Part shown: piece by piece, positions 1 through 6,326 of the stretch
Position numbering within the stretch: position 1 is the first letter of the stretch
Layout: each line of letters begins with the position of its first letter
Assembly: GCA_023445955.1 (NCBI GenBank)
Contig: JAEXJH010000284.1
Location: forward strand, 1-6,756
DNA from: Pseudomonadota bacterium
GTDB taxonomy: Bacteria > Pseudomonadota > Alphaproteobacteria > Caulobacterales > Caulobacteraceae
Length of the DNA stretch: 6,756 nucleotides
Direction of reading: 5' to 3'
Translations under genes and position numbers: made by a program
The notes under the pieces: generated by a model
Seen by the model: the letters and a program-made list of their open reading frames with translations, nothing else
What the model was told of the DNA's origin: nothing
Databases searched by the model: none

Positions 1-1175
1 GCGCCGGCGAGGTCACGCGCACCGGCCTGCTGCGGGTCGACGGCGCCACCTACCTGACCGCCTTCGCCGCCGTGACGGCGGTCTCGCCCGAGATCGCGGA
101 CGCCTATGACGGCCCGATCGCCGTGGTCGTCAGCGCCCGCCGCATCGACGCGCCCTTCGTGCAGGACATGGCCGAGGAGCTGGGCATCGACAACCTGGTC
201 CTGCTAGACCATGTGCGCGCCGAGGAGCCGCGCTCGCCCCTGGTCGACATGAACGGTCGCCCCGTCGGCGCCCTGGCCTGGCGGGCCGAGGATCCGGGCC
301 TGACCCTGGTCAAGAGCCTGGCCCCGTGGATCGTCGCCGGCTTCCTGGTGCTGGCCGCCGCCGGCGCCGTGCTGACCCACCGCGTTCTGGAGGCCCTGCG
401 CAAGCTGGAGACCGGCCGCCTGGCCTTGCAGGCCGCCAAGGAAGAGGCCGAGGCCGCCAACGCCGCCAAGACCCGCTTCCTGGCCAATATGAGCCACGAG
501 GTCCGCACCCCGCTGAACGGCGTGCTGGGCATGGCCCAGGTCATGGCCATCGACACGCTCAGCGAGACGCAGAGCCGCCGCCTGACCATCCTGCAGGAGT
601 CCGGCCAATCGCTGCTGGCCCTGCTGAACAGCATCCTCGACATCGCTCGGCTCGAGACCGGCGCGGTGCGGCTGCGGGCCGAGACCTTCGACCTGGCCGG
701 CCTGGTCGAGGCCTCGTGCGCGGCCTTCTCCGGCGCGGCCATGGCCAAGGATCTGGAGCTGACCGCCGACATCGCGCCCGAGCTGCGCGGCCGCTGGGTC
801 GGCGACCCGATGCGCCTGCGTCAGGTGCTGGGCAACCTGGTCGCCAATGCGGTGAAGTTCACCGACGAGGGCGGGATCACCGTCCGCGTCCGCCCCACGA
901 CCAAGGGCCTGCGGTTCGAGGTCGAGGACACTGGCCTGGGCATCGCCGCCGAGCACCTGCCCGAGCTGTTCAAGACCTTCTCCCAGGTCGACACCTCCCT
1001 GACCCGCGCCCACGACGGCGCGGGCCTGGGCCTGTCGATCTGCCGCGAGCTGGTCGAGCTGATGGGCGGCGCGATCGGCGTTCACTCGACGCCGGGGCAG
1101 GGGTCCAGCTTCCACTTTGTCGTGCCGTTGACGCAGGCCGTGTCGGACCGCCCCACTCTGAGGATTGTCAGCTAA
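1..1175 (+). CDS. CHASE4-type membrane sensor histidine kinase (5' end missing)
   Basis: The reading frame is open from position 3 without a start, so the gene begins upstream; GTG at 72 is only an internal Val. About 390 residues are visible. Numbering from codon 72, residues 1-80 with the 23 residues before them resemble the C-terminal half of a CHASE4 periplasmic sensor (a 'PVGALAW' stretch near its end). One membrane helix follows (about 83-102), then a charged signalling helix (104-135). The HisKA domain carries the H-box around His142 (HEVRTP; codon 495-497), with Glu143 and Thr146 forming the HExxT phosphatase motif. The HATPase domain has the N-box (Asn255, Asn259), G1 (DTGLG, 286-290), F-box (LFKTF, 299-303) and G2 (GAGLG, 316-320), so it looks catalytically intact. 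The protein stops soon after the ATPase domain with no receiver domain, so phosphate must go to a separate regulator not seen here. The ligand is unknown. Confidence 0.93.
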   Translation, partial: AGEVTRTGLLRVDGATYLTAFAAVTAVSPEIADAYDGPIAVVVSARRIDAPFVQDMAEELGIDNLVLLDHVRAEEPRSPLVDMNGRPVGALAWRAEDPGLTLVKSLAPWIVAGFLVLAAAGAVLTHRVLEALRKLETGRLALQAAKEEAEAANAAKTRFLANMSHEVRTPLNGVLGMAQVMAIDTLSETQSRRLTILQESGQSLLALLNSILDIARLETGAVRLRAETFDLAGLVEASCAAFSGAAMAKDLELTADIAPELRGRWVGDPMRLRQVLGNLVANAVKFTDEGGITVRVRPTTKGLRFEVEDTGLGIAAEHLPELFKTFSQVDTSLTRAHDGAGLGLSICRELVELMGGAIGVHSTPGQGSSFHFVVPLTQAVSDRPTLRIVS

Positions 1176-1180
1176 AGCCT

Positions 1181-1215
1181 CGGAACCAACGGCAACAGCG
1201 CAGGTTCTAGTTCCG
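1181..1215 (+). promoter_or_regulatory. Leader of the PQQ dehydrogenase gene with weak inverted repeats
   Basis: The 66-bp gap after the kinase stop contains a 6-bp inverted repeat (CGGAAC at 1181-1186, GTTCCG at 1210-1215) and an overlapping alternative pairing (GAACC 1183-1187 with GGTTC 1203-1207). Both have long loops and neither is followed by a T run, so this is not a convincing terminator. It could be an operator or chance. I see no convincing -35/-10 pair. The gap is short enough for read-through from the kinase gene, so co-transcription with the dehydrogenase is possible. Confidence 0.2.
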
Positions 1216-1241
1216 CTTAACAGTAAACGGGACTTGGACCC

Positions 1242-3641
1242 ATGCCTCTCGACAGCTCACGGCCGCGCGGCCCGATGGGGGGCCTGGCGGCCATCCTCGG
1301 CGTCGTTTTCACGCTCATCGGTTTGGTCCTGGCCTTCGGCGGGACCTGGCTCGTGGCCCTGCATGGGTCTCCCTACTACCTGCTGGCCGGCGCCGGCCTG
1401 ATCGCCTCGGGCGTGCTGCTGGTCATGCGGCGGATGACTGGCGTCTGGATCTATGCCGGCGTCTTCGCCGTCACCCTGGTCTGGGCGCTGTGGGAAGTCG
1501 GGCTGAACGGCTGGGCCCTAGTGCCGCGACTGGTCGGACCGTTCGTGCTGCTGTGGCTGGTCCTGGCCTGCGCGCCGCTGCTGACGGCCGAGCGCAAGAC
1601 CCGCCGGCTGGCCGGCGGGGTCTTCGCCGGATCGCTGGCGGTGCTGATCGTCGGCGTCATCGCCGTCGGCATCGCCTCCAGCCCGAGCAAGCCGGGCGAT
1701 CTCGGCGCGCCCCTGGCCGTGGCCGCGACCGACACGGCCGGCGCCGACTGGGGCGCCTATGGCGGCACCTACGGCGCCCAGCGCTATTCGACCCTGGCCC
1801 AGATCACGCCGGAGAACGCCGGCAAGCTCAAGCGCGCCTGGCTGATCCACACCGGCGACCTGCCCGACAACGAGCAGGCCCGCAAGATGTACGGGGCCGA
1901 GACCACGCCGCTGAAGGTCGGGAGCAGCCTCTATCTCTGCACGCCCAAGAACATCCTGATCGCCCTGGATGCGGCCTCGGGCAAGGAACGCTGGCGCTTC
2001 GACCCCAAGGTGCCCGACATCCACATCCCCTACACGGCCGCCTGCCGCGGGGTGTCGTACTACGCCGCGCCCGGCGCCACGGGTCAGTGCGCCACGCGCA
2101 TCATCGAGGGCACGCTGGACGCGCGCCTGATCGCGGTTGACGCCGCCACCGGCCGGCCCTGCTCGGGCTTCGGCTTCGGCGGCCAGGTCGACACCAATCA
2201 GGGCGTCGGCAAGTCGGCGGCCGGCATGTTCTCGATCACCTCGGCCCCGACCATCGTGCGCGGCGTGATCGTCACCGGCCACCAGGTGCTGGACGGCCAG
2301 CGCCGCGACGCGCCCTCAGGCGTGATCCAGGGCTATGACGCCATCACCGGCCAGCTGCGCTGGGCCTGGGACATGAACCGTCCCGACCTGACCGGCGCGC
2401 CGCCGCCTGGACAGACCTACACCCGCGGCACCCCCAACATGTGGACCACGGCCAGCGGCGACGAGGCCCTGGGCCTGGTCTACCTGCCATTGGGCAACAG
2501 CGCCGTCGACTATTGGAGCGGCTCGCGCTCGGCCCCGGAAAAGGCCCACTCGACCTCGCTGGTCGCGCTGGACGTGACGACCGGCAAGAAGGTCTGGTCG
2601 TTCCAGGCCGTGCACAACGACGTCTGGGACTACGACCTGGGCTCACAGGCCACGCTGGTCAATTTCCCGACCGGCGGGACGACCATCCCGGCCGTGGTGC
2701 TGCCCGGCAAGCAGGGCGACCTCTATGTCCTGGATCGCCGCACCGGCGCGCCCCTGACCGGCGTGGTGGAAAAGCCCGTGCCGCAGGGCGGCGTCGAGCC
2801 CGGCCAGCGCGCCCCGACCCAGCCGCACTCGCTGTTCGCCACCCTGCGCAAGCCCGACCTGACCGAGGCCAAGATGTGGGGCATGTCGCCGATCGACCAG
2901 ATGATCTGCCGCATCCAGTTCCGCCGCGCGACCTACAAGGGCTTCTACACCCCGCCCGAGACCAAGGGCCGCTACGTCGAATATCCCGGCTATAACGGCG
3001 GCTCGGACTGGGGCGGCATCGCCGTCGACCCGGCCCGCGGCGTGATCGTCGCCAACTACAATGACATGCCCAACTACAACCGCCTGGTGCCCCGCGCCGA
3101 GGCCGACAAGAAGGGCTGGGCGCCGCGCGGCGACGAACGCGGCGGCTCGATGAAGAAGGGCGCCGAGGGCGCGGGCGACCCGCAGGTCGGCTCGCCGTTC
3201 GCCATTGACGTCAACGCCGGCTGGCGCCTGCCGCTGACGGGCCTGCTGTGCAAGGAGCCTCCGTACGGCGGCCTGACCGCCATCGACCTGCGCACCGGCA
3301 AGACCCTGTGGGACCGCCCGTTCGGCACCGCCCGCAACAACGGTCCGTTCGGCATCCCCTCGGGCCTGCCGATCGAGATCGGCACGCCCAACAACGGCGG
3401 CGCGGTGGTCACGGCCGGCGGGGTGATCTTCATCGCCGCCGCCACCGACGACCTGATCCGCGCGGTCGACCTGAAGACCGGCAAGACGCTGTGGACCGAC
3501 GTCCTGCCCGGCGGCGGCCAGGCCACGCCGATGACCTACGAGGTCGGCGGCAAGCAGTACCTCGTGATCATGGCCGGCGGTCACCACTTCATGGAGACCA
3601 AGATCAACGACGTGCTGGTGGCCTACGCGCTGCCGGGGTGA
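1242..3641 (+). CDS. Membrane-bound PQQ-dependent dehydrogenase, glucose/quinate/shikimate family
   Basis: This is an inner-membrane quinoprotein that oxidises a sugar or cyclic polyol in the periplasm and reduces ubiquinone. Its 799 residues match E. coli Gcd (796). The N-terminus has five membrane helices (about 16-39, 45-62, 67-86, 94-114, 124-146), the usual anchor of this family, followed by a PQQ beta-propeller (about 168-799). Family landmarks are AACRGVSYY (266-274), HNDVWDYD (458-465), KQGDLYVLDRR (490-500), GGQATPMTYEV (758-768) and the C-terminal GGHH...VAYALP (779-798). By remembered alignment to E. coli Gcd, catalytic Asp466 is Asp463, PQQ-contacting Lys493 is Lys490, Asp730 is Asp736 and His775 is His781. 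Two active-site positions differ: Gcd His262 is Thr265 and Arg201 is His203, which makes glucose uncertain; quinate or shikimate (QuiA-like) is an alternative. The ATG at 1242 is preceded by only a weak GGGA (1229-1232). The N-terminus fits Gcd in length, supporting this start. No PQQ synthesis genes are in view. Confidence 0.95.
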   Translation: MPLDSSRPRGPMGGLAAILGVVFTLIGLVLAFGGTWLVALHGSPYYLLAGAGLIASGVLLVMRRMTGVWIYAGVFAVTLVWALWEVGLNGWALVPRLVGPFVLLWLVLACAPLLTAERKTRRLAGGVFAGSLAVLIVGVIAVGIASSPSKPGDLGAPLAVAATDTAGADWGAYGGTYGAQRYSTLAQITPENAGKLKRAWLIHTGDLPDNEQARKMYGAETTPLKVGSSLYLCTPKNILIALDAASGKERWRFDPKVPDIHIPYTAACRGVSYYAAPGATGQCATRIIEGTLDARLIAVDAATGRPCSGFGFGGQVDTNQGVGKSAAGMFSITSAPTIVRGVIVTGHQVLDGQRRDAPSGVIQGYDAITGQLRWAWDMNRPDLTGAPPPGQTYTRGTPNMWTTASGDEALGLVYLPLGNSAVDYWSGSRSAPEKAHSTSLVALDVTTGKKVWSFQAVHNDVWDYDLGSQATLVNFPTGGTTIPAVVLPGKQGDLYVLDRRTGAPLTGVVEKPVPQGGVEPGQRAPTQPHSLFATLRKPDLTEAKMWGMSPIDQMICRIQFRRATYKGFYTPPETKGRYVEYPGYNGGSDWGGIAVDPARGVIVANYNDMPNYNRLVPRAEADKKGWAPRGDERGGSMKKGAEGAGDPQVGSPFAIDVNAGWRLPLTGLLCKEPPYGGLTAIDLRTGKTLWDRPFGTARNNGPFGIPSGLPIEIGTPNNGGAVVTAGGVIFIAAATDDLIRAVDLKTGKTLWTDVLPGGGQATPMTYEVGGKQYLVIMAGGHHFMETKINDVLVAYALPG

Positions 3642-3690
3642 TGCGCCTGCACAGTTCGCGCGCACCCAGGTCGTCAGGGCGCCGATAATT

Positions 3691-3719
3691 CGGGGGCTCG
3701 GCCAAGAGCTGAGCCCCCG
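3691..3719 (+). terminator. Hairpin terminator after the PQQ dehydrogenase gene
   Basis: A perfect 9-bp stem, CGGGGGCTC (3691-3699) with GAGCCCCCG (3711-3719), can extend inward by a G-T and two G-C pairs to leave a 5-nt loop. It lies 49 bp after the dehydrogenase stop. There is no clear T run after it, which is common for GC-rich alphaproteobacterial terminators but weakens a strict intrinsic-terminator call. It separates the dehydrogenase from the amine oxidase operon. Confidence 0.65.
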
Positions 3720-3770
3720 TCGTCCGCAGACCCTCGCCGCCGCCGGTCCCGCTGTTACGCCTTAACCCAC

Positions 3771-3803
3771 ACCGTCCCTCGCGACGGTTCTGTCGGGGAC
3801 GGG
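3771..3803 (+). promoter_or_regulatory. Competing inverted repeats in the amine oxidase leader
   Basis: Directly before the amine oxidase start lies a 6-bp inverted repeat, ACCGTC (3771-3776) with GACGGT (3783-3788). A second, mutually exclusive one pairs CCGTCCC (3772-3778) with GGGACGG (3796-3802). The second would cover GGGGAC at 3795-3800, the best Shine-Dalgarno-like stretch before the ATG at 3811. The first could equally be a dyad operator. The rest of 3720-3770 shows no convincing promoter hexamers; TTAAC at 3762-3766 is the only AT-rich patch. Confidence 0.3.
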
Positions 3804-3810
3804 CTTTCCA

Positions 3811-5406
3811 ATGGAATCCGGAGTAAGGGCGCCGACGCGGCGTCAGCTTCTATCGGCCATCGCCAAGGTCGGCGGAACGGCCGCGCTGTACCAGGCCATG
3901 ACCACGCTGGGCCACGCGGCCGAGACCCAGTTCCACGGGCCGCCCAACCTGCAGGGCGCGCGGCCGGGCGCCAGCGTCATCGTGCTGGGCGCGGGCTTGG
4001 CGGGCATGCTGGCCGCGTTCGAGCTGACCAAGGCCGGCTACAAGGTCAAGATCCTGGAATTCCAGAACCGCGCCGGCGGCCGCAACTGGTCGCTCCGTGG
4101 AGGAGATAGTTATACCGAGCTGGGCGGCGCGACGCAGAAGATCGGCTTCGCCAGCGGCAACTACCTCAACCCCGGCCCCTGGCGGATCCCGCACCATCAC
4201 CGGACCCTGCTGCACTACTGCAAGCAGTTCGGCGTGGCCTTGGAGCCGTTCATCCAGTTCAACCATTCGGGCTGGGTGCACGCGTCGCAATCGTTCGGCG
4301 GCAAGCCGGTGCGCTTCAACACCGCCGCGGCCGATTTCGAGGGCAATATCGCCGAGCTGCTGGCCAAGTCGGTCAACGCCAAGGCGCTGGACGACACCGT
4401 CACGGCCGAGGATCGCGACAAGCTGCTGGAGGCCCTGAAGGGCTGGGGCATGCTGGACAACGACTACAAGTATTCGGCGTCCTTGAAGGCCTCCAGCCAT
4501 CGCGGCTTCGAGCGGCCCGGCGGCGGCGGGGTGAACGGCGCGCCGATCCCATCCAAGGACCTCTACCCCCTGCACGACGTGCTGGACCCGCAGGTCTGGA
4601 CCTCGATGGCCTTCTTCATGGGCAGCGAGATGCAGACCACCATGTTCCAGCCGGTGGGCGGCATGGACATGATCGGCAAGGCCTTCGCCAAGCAGGTGGA
4701 AAGCCTGATCACCTACGGCGCCAAGGTCAGCAAGATCGCCCAGGACGACAAGGGCGTGACCGTCAGCTTCACCGACGTCGCCACCGGCAAGGCCAGCGAC
4801 GCCAAGGCCGACTTCTGCGTCTGTACGATCCCGCTGGGCATCCTCGGCCAGATGGACCTGCAGGTCACCGACGAGATGATGGCCGCCATCAAGGCCGTGC
4901 CCTATTCGGGCCAGGTCAAGATCGGGCTGGAGATGAAGCGCCGCTTCTGGGAGGAGGACGACTTCATCTACGGCGGTCACAGCTTTACCGACCAGGAGAT
5001 CGGGCTGATCTCGTATCCGAACAACAACCTGTTCGGGAACGGTCCGGCGGTGCTGCTGGGGGCGTTCGCGCGCGACCTGGGCGCCTTCCGCCTGGCCGGC
5101 ATGACGCCCGACCAGCGGATCGAGGCGGCGCTGGCGCAGGGCTCGGTGCTGCACCCCAAGAGCTATCGCCAGGAGTTCTCGAACGGCGCCTCGGTGGCCT
5201 GGAGCCGCGTGCCCTGGACCCTGGGCTGCTGCGCCCGCTGGAACGAGGAGACCCGCAAGGAGCACTACCAGACCCTGGTGGCCATGGACCGCCGGATCGT
5301 GCTGGCTGGCGAGCACGCTTCCTATGTCGGCTGCTGGATGGAGGGCGCGCTGCTGTCGTCCATCGACGCCATCACCCGTCTGCACAAGCGCGCGCTGGAG
5401 GCCTGA
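3811..5406 (+). CDS. Tat-exported flavin monoamine oxidase / amine dehydrogenase
   Basis: This is an FAD enzyme of the MAO/L-amino-acid oxidase superfamily that should oxidise the C-N bond of an amine or amino acid to an imine. The N-terminus carries a twin-arginine signal (TRRQLL, residues 9-14) with a mildly hydrophobic stretch and likely cleavage near Ala36-Ala37, so the folded holoenzyme should act in the periplasm. The dinucleotide-binding motif is GAGLAG (60-65), followed by Glu83 for the FAD ribose and the RAGGR motif (87-91). Lys370, in GQVKIGL, matches the conserved flavin-site Lys of MAO-B (Lys296) and is followed by FW (379-380). The C-terminal FAD motif AGEHASY...CWMEGA spans 499-513. 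Cys473-Cys474 sit where MAO-B has Cys397-Tyr398. Length (531) is normal for the family and the gene is intact. The next gene encodes a cytochrome c 2 bp downstream, suggesting electrons go to it rather than to oxygen. The ATG at 3811 is chosen because it keeps the Tat motif; the next Met is residue 30. The substrate cannot be read from sequence. Confidence 0.93.
   Translation: MESGVRAPTRRQLLSAIAKVGGTAALYQAMTTLGHAAETQFHGPPNLQGARPGASVIVLGAGLAGMLAAFELTKAGYKVKILEFQNRAGGRNWSLRGGDSYTELGGATQKIGFASGNYLNPGPWRIPHHHRTLLHYCKQFGVALEPFIQFNHSGWVHASQSFGGKPVRFNTAAADFEGNIAELLAKSVNAKALDDTVTAEDRDKLLEALKGWGMLDNDYKYSASLKASSHRGFERPGGGGVNGAPIPSKDLYPLHDVLDPQVWTSMAFFMGSEMQTTMFQPVGGMDMIGKAFAKQVESLITYGAKVSKIAQDDKGVTVSFTDVATGKASDAKADFCVCTIPLGILGQMDLQVTDEMMAAIKAVPYSGQVKIGLEMKRRFWEEDDFIYGGHSFTDQEIGLISYPNNNLFGNGPAVLLGAFARDLGAFRLAGMTPDQRIEAALAQGSVLHPKSYRQEFSNGASVAWSRVPWTLGCCARWNEETRKEHYQTLVAMDRRIVLAGEHASYVGCWMEGALLSSIDAITRLHKRALEA
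5397..5401 (+). promoter_or_regulatory. Ribosome binding site of the cytochrome c gene inside the amine oxidase end
   Basis: GGAGG lies within the last sense codons of the amine oxidase gene, 7 nt before the cytochrome ATG at 5409. The oxidase stop (TGA, 5404-5406) is 2 nt before that ATG. This fixes the cytochrome start and implies one mRNA with coupled translation. Confidence 0.85.
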
Positions 5407-5408
5407 GG

Positions 5409-5810
5409 ATGAAGCGGTTTGTTTTGATCGCCGCCCTGATGGCGGCCCTTCCGGCGGCGGCCCAGGACTCGGCCGGCGGCGTGGTGCGGGTTCCAAAGCC
5501 CGTGACCGGCGAGCAGGTCTACGGCGCGGTCTGCCAGGCTTGCCACATGGCGGACGCCAAGGGCGCGACCGGGGCGGGGACCGTGCCGGCGCTGGCCTCG
5601 AACCCGAAGCTGGCCGGCGCGGCCTATCCGATCATGGTGGTGACCGGCGGTAAGGGCGCGATGCCGGGGTTCTCGGGAATGCTGAGCAACGCGCAGATGG
5701 CCGAGGCGGTGACCTATATCCGGACGCACTTCGGGAACAGCTATGCCAAGCAGGTGACGGAAGCGGACGTCGCCAAGATCGCCAAGCCCCCGCCGGCGGC
5801 GTCGCACTAG
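5409..5810 (+). CDS. Small periplasmic c-type cytochrome, partner of the amine oxidase
   Basis: This is a class I monohaem cytochrome c of 133 residues that should carry electrons from the co-encoded flavoprotein to the respiratory chain. A Sec signal peptide covers residues 1-18 (KR, then a hydrophobic core, then AAA before Gln19). The haem site is CQACH (42-46), with His46 as proximal ligand; Met85 in KGAMPGF is the likely distal ligand, and a C-terminal helix (about 94-107, MAEAVTYIR) completes the fold. The tail is rich in Lys, Pro and Ala. Only one CxxCH is present. The gene is tightly coupled to the oxidase gene. The oxidase should leave by Tat as a folded holoprotein, while this partner should cross unfolded by Sec and receive haem in the periplasm. 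Its terminal acceptor is not visible here. Confidence 0.95.
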   Translation: MKRFVLIAALMAALPAAAQDSAGGVVRVPKPVTGEQVYGAVCQACHMADAKGATGAGTVPALASNPKLAGAAYPIMVVTGGKGAMPGFSGMLSNAQMAEAVTYIRTHFGNSYAKQVTEADVAKIAKPPPAASH

Positions 5811-5825
5811 CGGCGAGCGATCCGG

Positions 5826-5866
5826 GCACAGTTCTCCTCCCCCATGAAGGGGGAGGAGAACTGTGC
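5826..5866. terminator. Perfect 18-bp palindrome between convergent genes (terminator or repeat element)
   Basis: GCACAGTTCTCCTCCCCC (5826-5843) is exactly complementary to 5849-5866, with a 5-nt loop ATGAA. It starts 15 nt after the cytochrome stop and ends 1 nt from the stop of the minus-strand AHSA1 gene (5868-5870), so it can serve both convergent transcripts. No T run follows in either direction. Its centre (CTCCTCCCCC, loop, GGGGGAGG) recurs at the window end, so it may belong to an intergenic repeat family that has taken on terminator function. Confidence 0.7.
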
Positions 5867-5867
5867 T

Positions 5868-6326
5868 TCAGGCTTCGACGATCGGCGCGATCGCGTCCAG
5901 CTGCCACGCGATCCCGTGCTCGCGACCCTCGGCCGAGTAGTACCCGTCCAGGAACGCCCCGACCTCGGTCACCACCAGCCGGGTCTTGTCGCCCTCCGGC
6001 CGGAACTCCATCGTCGCCACCGAGGCCGAGGCCAGCGGCTCCCCATGGTGCATCCAGTAGGCGTAGACGATCCGCTCCCCCGGAATGATCTCCAGATAGC
6101 GGTTGTAGAACCGGTGCTTGGGCTCGCCCGGCGGGCCGCCGATGCTGTGCTCCTCGCCGCCGACGCGGAAGTCGTACTTCTGGTCCGGCGGACCCCATTC
6201 GTCGGGACCCTTGAACCACAGCTTCTTCTTCTCCGGATCGGCGAAGGCGGCGAACACCCGGGAGGGCGAGGCGGCGTAGGTCCGCTCGACCGTGAAGGTG
6301 GCGTGGATGACGTTCCTGTCGGTCAT
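5868..6326 (-). CDS. SRPBCC family protein, AHSA1 (Aha1 activator homology) type
   Basis: This 152-residue cytosolic START/Bet v1-like protein of the AHSA1 family has a hydrophobic pocket for an unknown ligand. Visible landmarks are the N-terminal strand and helix FTVERTYAASPSRVF (11-25), ADPEKKKLWF (29-38), the strand YDFRVGGEE (51-59), RIVYAYWMHHGEP (85-97), TRLVVTEVGAFLDGY (115-129) and a C-terminal helix REHGIAWQLDAI (135-146). The ATG at 6326 is chosen because its A-T-G-A overlaps the ArsR stop and because the family fold begins right after it; a longer frame back to 6413 would add 29 residues that only duplicate ArsR coding sequence in another frame. Such proteins are very often paired with an ArsR regulator, but their biochemical role is rarely known. 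Some relatives bind lipids or polyketides or act as stress proteins; the function here is undetermined. Confidence 0.9.
   Translation of the reverse strand: MTDRNVIHATFTVERTYAASPSRVFAAFADPEKKKLWFKGPDEWGPPDQKYDFRVGGEEHSIGGPPGEPKHRFYNRYLEIIPGERIVYAYWMHHGEPLASASVATMEFRPEGDKTRLVVTEVGAFLDGYYSAEGREHGIAWQLDAIAPIVEA

Noticed and set aside
72..74. GTG as the true start of the histidine kinase
   Set aside because: The frame stays open upstream to the window edge and the upstream residues continue the CHASE4-like sensor, so the gene is cut by the window.
1165..1401. 78-residue plus-strand open frame across the kinase/dehydrogenase gap
   Set aside because: It overlaps both neighbours in another frame, has no ribosome site and resembles nothing known.
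2643..3665. 340-residue minus-strand open frame opposite the PQQ dehydrogenase
   Set aside because: Antisense shadow with biased composition and no motif; the plus-strand gene has full family landmarks through this stretch.
3762..3766. CtrA-like TTAA half-sites in the intergenic regions (also near 1217, 6669 and 6707)
   Set aside because: The full TTAA-N7-TTAA arrangement is not present at any of them.
4457..4560. Possible frameshift or insertion in the amine oxidase at its glycine-rich loop (PGGGGVNG)
   Set aside because: The frame is continuous and downstream motifs (Lys370, the C-terminal FAD motif) are all in place; variable loops in the substrate domain are normal in this family.
3850..5496. 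548-residue minus-strand open frame opposite the amine oxidase and cytochrome genes
   Set aside because: It is antisense to two clear genes, has low-complexity Arg/Gly/Ala/His-rich composition and no recognisable domain. It is a by-product of GC-rich third positions.
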